A DNA stretch of 64,000 nucleotides from Sycon ciliatum (Eukaryota > Porifera > Calcarea > Leucosolenida > Sycettidae). Made by a program: the position numbers and the translations under genes. Below the pieces are notes generated by a model. The model made no database searches. It saw only the letters and a list, made by a program, of their open reading frames with translations, and was not told the DNA's origin. This document shows, piece by piece, positions 58,855 through 64,000 of the stretch. Position 1 is the stretch's first letter. Every line of letters starts with the position of its first letter. The DNA is taken from positions 7,805,946 through 7,869,945 of the forward strand of contig NC_088654.1 of assembly GCF_964019385.1 (NCBI RefSeq), given 5' to 3'.

Positions 58855-61010
58855 CATTGGGTACAAGTATTACACAGCAATGAATCAAACAAGTCTCCTT
58901 CCGCTGTTACTCCGAATTTCGTGTCAAAACACGAAACTGGAGTAACAGCGAAAAGAGACTTGTTTGATTCATTGCTGTGTAATATTTGTATTACTGGCTC
59001 TGTCCACTGGACATTCACTGTAAGCAGCCTAGGGACTTTAGACAACTGTGTATACCATTGGGTATATATAACCTCGGCTTCGCCTCGGCTTGTGTATGTA
59101 TAATTATATGGGCCGCGATCAGCTAAAACATGTCTTTGGGGTTTCGTAAAAAAGTTGGGAAATGACGAAATGAAAAAAAATGTTTTTTTGGAGCGCGTTT
59201 ACTCTGCACTTCATTCAAATGATTCATCATGTGGCGATCATCTTCTCAAATTTTGTTCAAACACTTGTTTGGCTTTCTACTTCAAGTAGCTGGCGAGCAA
59301 AGACTGACAATGTCCGCATCTAGTGATACTAGAGCAGCTCGCAGGGCCAGACGATCGCTGTGCATGGCCCAGGTTTGTTCAGGTGTCTGCAAGTCCGTGG
59401 CGGCGGGTCTGCAGAGCGACGGTGACAATTTGTTGGGATCTCATTGATGTTGATGTCGACGGCGAAGCTGAATCGTCCCCGTCGTCTCCAGTAGCAAAGA
59501 GGCACAAGTTGTGGGCTAGTACATAATCATTTAGGCAGCGAACCGGCTGCCTTACGACGTTACTTGCGTTCAGCTCTCATGAGGCGTCTGACGCAGTCTC
59601 GGAAACGCAGGCGACGATCGAAAGTGTCACTGGCAGAATCGAAAGAGTATGCAAGAGCAACGCCGCCCAGCGCATCGTGTTGCTTTCCAGGAAGAACTTG
59701 GGCCATGCCTTTGAACTGATGTCGTTGACATGCTCAAGTCGGTGTCAACATCTATAGTTCCGTTGTATTGTGCTCCGCCACAAAAGCCACTAAGTAATAG
59801 TTTGTCTCTTTGTGTCAGACTGTGCGAAAACTGTAATTTTCTATTTCAAAGTACATATTTTGAGAGCGGTGTTCGGGGCACTTGTAGACTACTTTTCTGC
59901 CCTGTATCACCTTCAGGAGGTCAAGTAAGGTCCCAAGAACTGTTTTCTGGAAGAAAACAAAATTTGAAAGTTATCACCCTCTAAGACATGTTTTAGCTGG
60001 TTGTGGCCCATATTATAACAAGGGACCAAGTGTATATCGAGAAATATACACCAGTATAACAACCGAGGCGAAGCCGAGGTTTTTATAACTGGTCGATATT
60101 TCTCGATATACACGAGGTCCCTTGTTATAATAAATTTATACCTCTCCATGCGCAAGCTGAAGAGCAAAAAGGAGTGAATATAGCTTTCTTTCCCTAAAAA
60201 GGAGTGAATATAGCTTTAGAAAAAGAAAGCTATATTCACTCCTTTTTAGAGAAAGAAAGCTATATTCGAAACTTGGATGTTGAAACCATAAACCTTTGGG
60301 ACTGTAGCTTTTGCTCGTTTTCGTTGCGCTTGCCTTCCCCTCTTTGGTCTTTCCATAACCTTGAACCTTCCAAGTATCCATATGTCCTTTTCCTTTCTAC
60401 ATAAAGCTATATTTTCTCCTTTTTAGAGAAAGAAAGCTTCCCAGTGGGTTTGTTTTAATGGTTTTCCTCAGTGGTGTATATACCTCCTTAGTGGTGTATA
60501 TTGAACAGTGTATATGGAAATTTATACCTCACTCCATATACAATTACAATCTTAGGCATGTTCTCCCTTAGTGGTGTATATATCTCCATATATACCGCTA
60601 AGGGAAATTGGCAGTAGTTGTCAGCGAGGAACAAGTCATTAGGAGGTCACACACGGTGAATATGGAGAGGTATAAATATATTACAACAAAGGAACCTCGT
60701 GTATATCGAGATATATACACCAGTTATAAAAACCTCGGCTTCGCCTCGGTTTTCATACTGGTGTATATATCTCTATATACCCGGGAGGCGACACGAGGCC
60801 TTCCGGGCCGACTATGATTGACTCGCGGCACTTTCTCCCACTTTTCCCTCAGATATCCTCGGTGCGCGCCCCGAGTTATAAACCAACTACTCCGCATACT
60901 TATGCCATGGGAGTGTGCACTCCTTGGGGAACAGACTCGTGCAGGATCGTGGGAAATTGTAGCTCGAAAAGAAAAGAAGAATGAACTACTTTTCCAAGTT
61001 ACATTTGATC
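58855..61010. repeat. Repeat-rich region with palindromes
   Basis: 58862-58993 is a palindrome (ACACAGCAATGAATCAAACAAG and complement). CCTCGGCTTCGCCTCGG or its complement occurs at about 59072, 60064 and 60732, near sequences like GTATATCGAGA. 60165-60260 has repeated AAGGAGTGAATATAGCTTT in both orientations. No gene was recognised before 61011. Confidence 0.7.
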
Positions 61011-61659
61011 ATGATGGTCGTAGAGAGTGCTGCTGATCGCGATCCAGATCCGGGTCAAGAATCACCTCCTGATCCTAAGGAAACTTCAGCTGACGTAGAT
61101 CTACGTTCTCTTCGTGCGAACGCTCAGTCTGTGTTGGCTTGGGCCACAGGTATGGTTTGAATCCTAATTTTCTATGTTATTATGTTTTTGAATTTGTCTT
61201 GAAGCTTTCAACCTGTTACTTAGCGGCTTCTGATCTGGTGCGCGTACTGCATAAAAAGTTGCGAATAATCATGAATTGGAAGAAATACTTGTGGGTTGAG
61301 AGTACAGTACTTGTTCAATGGTTTCTACAGAGCGTTCCGAATCCCAGCCGCTAAGGACCCACAGAAGGCAAGAAGCCTGCGTTGCAAAGCTGCTGTCCCG
61401 CCTGACTGCGGAGAAAGAGGACTCGTTTATGGTTGTTCTACAGCCGCTGCTGGCGTCCATCAGCTCTGTCCTGCTCCCAGCAGCAGATAGGCCTGGATTT
61501 CAACGAGTCGTGTCCCAACTCCGGTGTGAACGATTTCCCGACGTCAAGACGAAGTGGGGTCAAGTCATGGGTGTTGCAAGGAAGCTGTCACAAGATGATC
61601 CAGTATTAAAGGGTAGGTTTTGTAAAGCTGCTCTAACATTTGGATACTATAAATTATAA
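61011..61659 (+). CDS. Possible two-exon gene, unrecognised
   Basis: Exon 1, 61011-61149, starts with two Met codons and is acidic and Pro-rich (ESAADRDPDPGQESPPDPKE), then SLRANAQSVLAWAT. A GTATGG donor and a TTTCTACAG acceptor join in phase to exon 2 from 61331, which encodes ACVAKLLSRLTAEKEDSFMV, ISSVLLPAADRPGF and FPDVKTKWGQVMGVARKL. The frame continues to a stop ending at 61659, or splices out near 61612 (GG|GTAGGT). Composition and splice signals look gene-like, but I know no matching family. It could also be part of a mobile element, since repeats flank it closely. Confidence 0.4.
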
Positions 61660-62317
61660 CATTAAATTAATATATGTATTCACGAAGCCATGCCCAAGAC
61701 GTGCGACATAGCGTGCGTTAATGTGTATGTGTGTGTGTGCGTGCGTGTGCATATTGTGTGTGTGTGTGCGCACATGCGCGCTTGTGTATGTCGTAAAATC
61801 CCGCCACAGCACCCCTACCTCCGCAACCATTCGAGTAGATCCATTTGCGGAGGGGCGGATGGGCGAGTTCTGCTTGCCGCATTCAGTACTACATGAAAAA
61901 GTACTCACCCTACGAAAACTGTGCGTGCGTATCGTACACCCAACAAAAGTCAAGCTGGGAGTCGTACAAACCCATCAAAACCCTAGGGTGTGTGCGATCT
62001 CTGGTCAAGAGGGTGGGAACTGTTGCGTACATTTCCAACCAGGTCGAGGACGCGTCTGCAGTACGGCATCACACTTCACATAGTCCTACATGTACGAGGA
62101 TACAACTCTATTGATAGATCAGATAACGTGCTTGTAGATCTCTGCCATGCCGAAGTTGCATTCAGTAGAGGTAGTAGTCTCTGTCAAACGTGTTTGCCAT
62201 TGGCTCTCGGCACTTGTAGCAGCTGATCGGACGATGCAAATGGACTCCCAGTCCACACTAGACAGGTTCAGTGATTCGTTGTCAACACGTAAACGAAACG
62301 AGATCGATTTCGTTATG

Positions 62318-62525
62318 TACTGTAAACTGCCTATTATTCGCGACGGATTAATGTTCGCTATTTTCGCGAGAAGAGCTTATCGCGAATATTAACCAGCGTG
62401 AAATCAAGCTTCAACAGTGGGTGTATGTAGGTGGCCCCGGTGCTTCGCGAGCTTTTGCCGTCGCAAATTTGCTGGTTCTAAGAAATCGCGAAATTTAGTG
62501 ACGCAAATATTGGGCGGTTTACAGT
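62318..62525. mobile_element. TACTGTAAACTGCC inverted-repeat element
   Basis: About 208 bp with ends TACTGTAAACTGCC and GGCGGTTTACAGTA, containing TTCGCGA-like words. Similar ends occur in the 11.08-11.30 kb element. Confidence 0.6.
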
Positions 62526-62689
62526 ATTCGGCTCGTGCTGTGCCCAAAATAGGTTCAGTGACTCTTGCACGAGAAGACAGCGAGTTGCATCATGATTGCC
62601 ATGGTAAATTTGGCGGAGAGAAAATTTGAAAGACCTTTCTGAAAACTTTCTTCGCGCAAAGACTTTGTGAAGTATCCCTGCCTTGCTTG

Positions 62690-62945
62690 ATTGTAGCGTA
62701 TCCACGTACGTTAGCGTATCCACGTACGTTAGCGTATCCACGTACGTTAGCGTATCCCCGTACGTTAGCGTATGTGGTCTGTTGCCTATAAAAGCTGCTG
62801 CGCATTTCTGTTTCCATTATATTAATTTTTATTACATAATAATCCAGGTGTGTACCTGAGGAAGAATAAACAGTTAATTAGAGTTAAGCACCGTGCCTCC
62901 ACTCGGCTACCATTACATTGGTGGCAGCGGTGTAGTTTAAAATAA
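62690..62945 (+). repeat. Possible LTR end with primer-binding-like sequence
   Basis: A TATAAAA (62788) is followed by AATAAACAG (62862), then CCATTACA (about 62911-62918) and TTGGTGGCAGCGGTG. The last resembles gypsy-type PBS sequences just after an LTR. No matching second LTR and no gag were found downstream, so it may be a solo or truncated remnant. An 18-bp tandem repeat lies at its start. Confidence 0.4.
62696..62775. repeat. 18-bp tandem repeat
   Basis: About 4.5 copies of GCGTATCCACGTACGTTA, with one A-to-C change in the fourth. Confidence 0.9.
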
Positions 62946-63251
62946 AACGACGTGATTCGACCCCAGACTGAGAATCATGTGTCTTGCCTTCCTGGGCTTG
63001 GCCCTGCTTCTCTTATTTATTTATTATTTTTATTTATTACAGCATCTCATAGCACAATGAGAACACCGGCCAATGCAAAGAGAGAGAGGGTGTTAGCCAA
63101 CCACGGCAAGGAAGGGAGAAGGGGAGGAGAAGAAAAAGGAACCGGCATGGATAAGCAGTGATTGCAACAAAATGAGAAACACAAAATCAAAGTCAAGGCG
63201 CGACAAGGCTCTTAAAAAGGCAGAGGGAAGAAAGGTCCTTAGCTTCTTGGT

Positions 63252-63881
63252 AGGGATATCAGCGAACGCACTGCGCAGCCCATCTGCGCAGGTCAGCCTG
63301 GCCCATCTACGCGCGGCCGACAAAACTCATGAACACTCTCATTTTTTTGCAAAATAAATCGTGCGAAGAAGATGCACGGTATGGCTGAAAACTAGGCTGA
63401 GGAATAGTAGCATCCAGAGACTCTCAAACAAATTCATGGTCCATCGCTTCTGACAATGGCAGCGAAGACATCAGGGAGCTGATTGCAGCAACTCTCTACC
63501 AAGCGCGATGCTGGTTACTCACCAGGGCAGGGCGCTTCCATCGCGCAAGAAATGGCCGCGAGCGAGAAATGGAAGTCCGATTTTGGAACGATCCAACCAG
63601 GGAAATTCCTTGAAAATTGGCCTGAACACCTCTCATACTGGTGTTTCACGATGTGCAAACTTTCAGAGAAATCGACCGGGGAGAACGTGGTGAGTTCGTG
63701 GGTCCTCGAGTATCGCGTATGATTTGAATGGTCGCGGGGACAGAAGAACAGTAATTTTACGACTCCCAGCGGTGCAAACAGACCGCGGCCATGTTTTCTC
63801 TGTCGGCCGCGATCACGTTCAAAAAATCGATGACGCAATGCATGCGCAGAGGCCTGCGCAGTGCGTTCGCTGACATCCCTA
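63252..63881. mobile_element. Inverted-repeat element with 26-bp ends
   Basis: About 630 bp with ends AGGGATATCAGCGAACGCAC and a near complement at 63855-63881; the pairing runs on to TGCGCAG. No transposase and no clear target duplication were seen. A short open frame inside (63483-63722) has no recognised match. Confidence 0.65.
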
Positions 63882-64000
63882 TTCTTGGGGAAGTGCCAGC
63901 CACGCAGAGTACGCAGTGAAGAAGGGAGAGTGAAGTAGAAAGGAGGACTTAGGTTTCGGAAGGGAAAGGGAGTTTCTCGTGCTACGGGAAGAGAACCAGT

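Larger units (their letters stand above)
61660..63251. other. Region between the possible two-exon gene and the right-edge element
   Basis: It contains a short GT tract (61722-61770), the TACTGTAAACTGCC element, the 18-bp repeats and the LTR-like end. Short frames at 61721-62083 have no recognisable motif. 62952-63250 is A-rich with a TTTATTT block and no gene seen. Confidence 0.5.

Overview
The window looks like nuclear DNA of an early-branching animal, most likely a sponge or a sponge-like metazoan. This is inferred from spliced animal genes (an LRRC40 orthologue, an AGC kinase, an NPC2-like protein), from a gene ending in the 'short-chain collagen C4' C-terminal domain known mainly from sponges and cnidarians, and from a dense, diverse load of transposons. 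No ribosomal, tRNA or mitochondrial marker fixes the species. One scaffold gap (200 N) lies at 49555-49754.

Region 1-14 kb holds the 5' part of an LRRC40-like gene on the minus strand, with seven exons that join in frame; its 3' end is off the left edge. A complete intronless gene for a secreted SAM-like/EGF/C4-domain protein sits on the same strand inside one LRRC40 intron. Region 14-15.5 kb is the shared upstream region of LRRC40 and a divergent gene. Region 15.5-26.75 kb is a complete 12-exon AGC-family kinase gene on the plus strand, reconstructed with exact phases to 541 residues. Region 30.7-32.7 kb has an intronless minus-strand gene resembling FASTK/RAP-domain mitochondrial RNA-binding proteins. 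At 45.8-46.35 kb is an intronless NPC2-like sterol-binding secreted protein.

Regions 33-45 kb and 47-64 kb are dominated by mobile DNA. A full-length Ty3/gypsy retrotransposon (35863-41036) has 461-bp LTRs with no difference I could see, open gag and pol frames and a -1 frameshift heptamer. It lies inside a palindromic TTAA-target element, and a second copy of that element at 43.9-44.7 kb gives the empty site. Around it are a decayed reverse-transcriptase element, several terminal-inverted-repeat elements whose target duplications can be read (TAA, TA, TTAA, 5 bp, 8 bp), and two tiny hairpins with 8-bp duplications.

The least explained part is 51.4-58.9 kb. It carries four copies, alternating in orientation (+,-,+,-), of a small gene with a shared leader and a conserved exon coding a hydrophobic-helix protein I do not recognise. 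Each copy has its own lesion, and one carries two transposon insertions whose empty sites are visible in the sister copies.

Microsatellites, (CA)n, (GA)n and (CAG/CAA)n, occur throughout and account for most of the apparent low-complexity reading frames.
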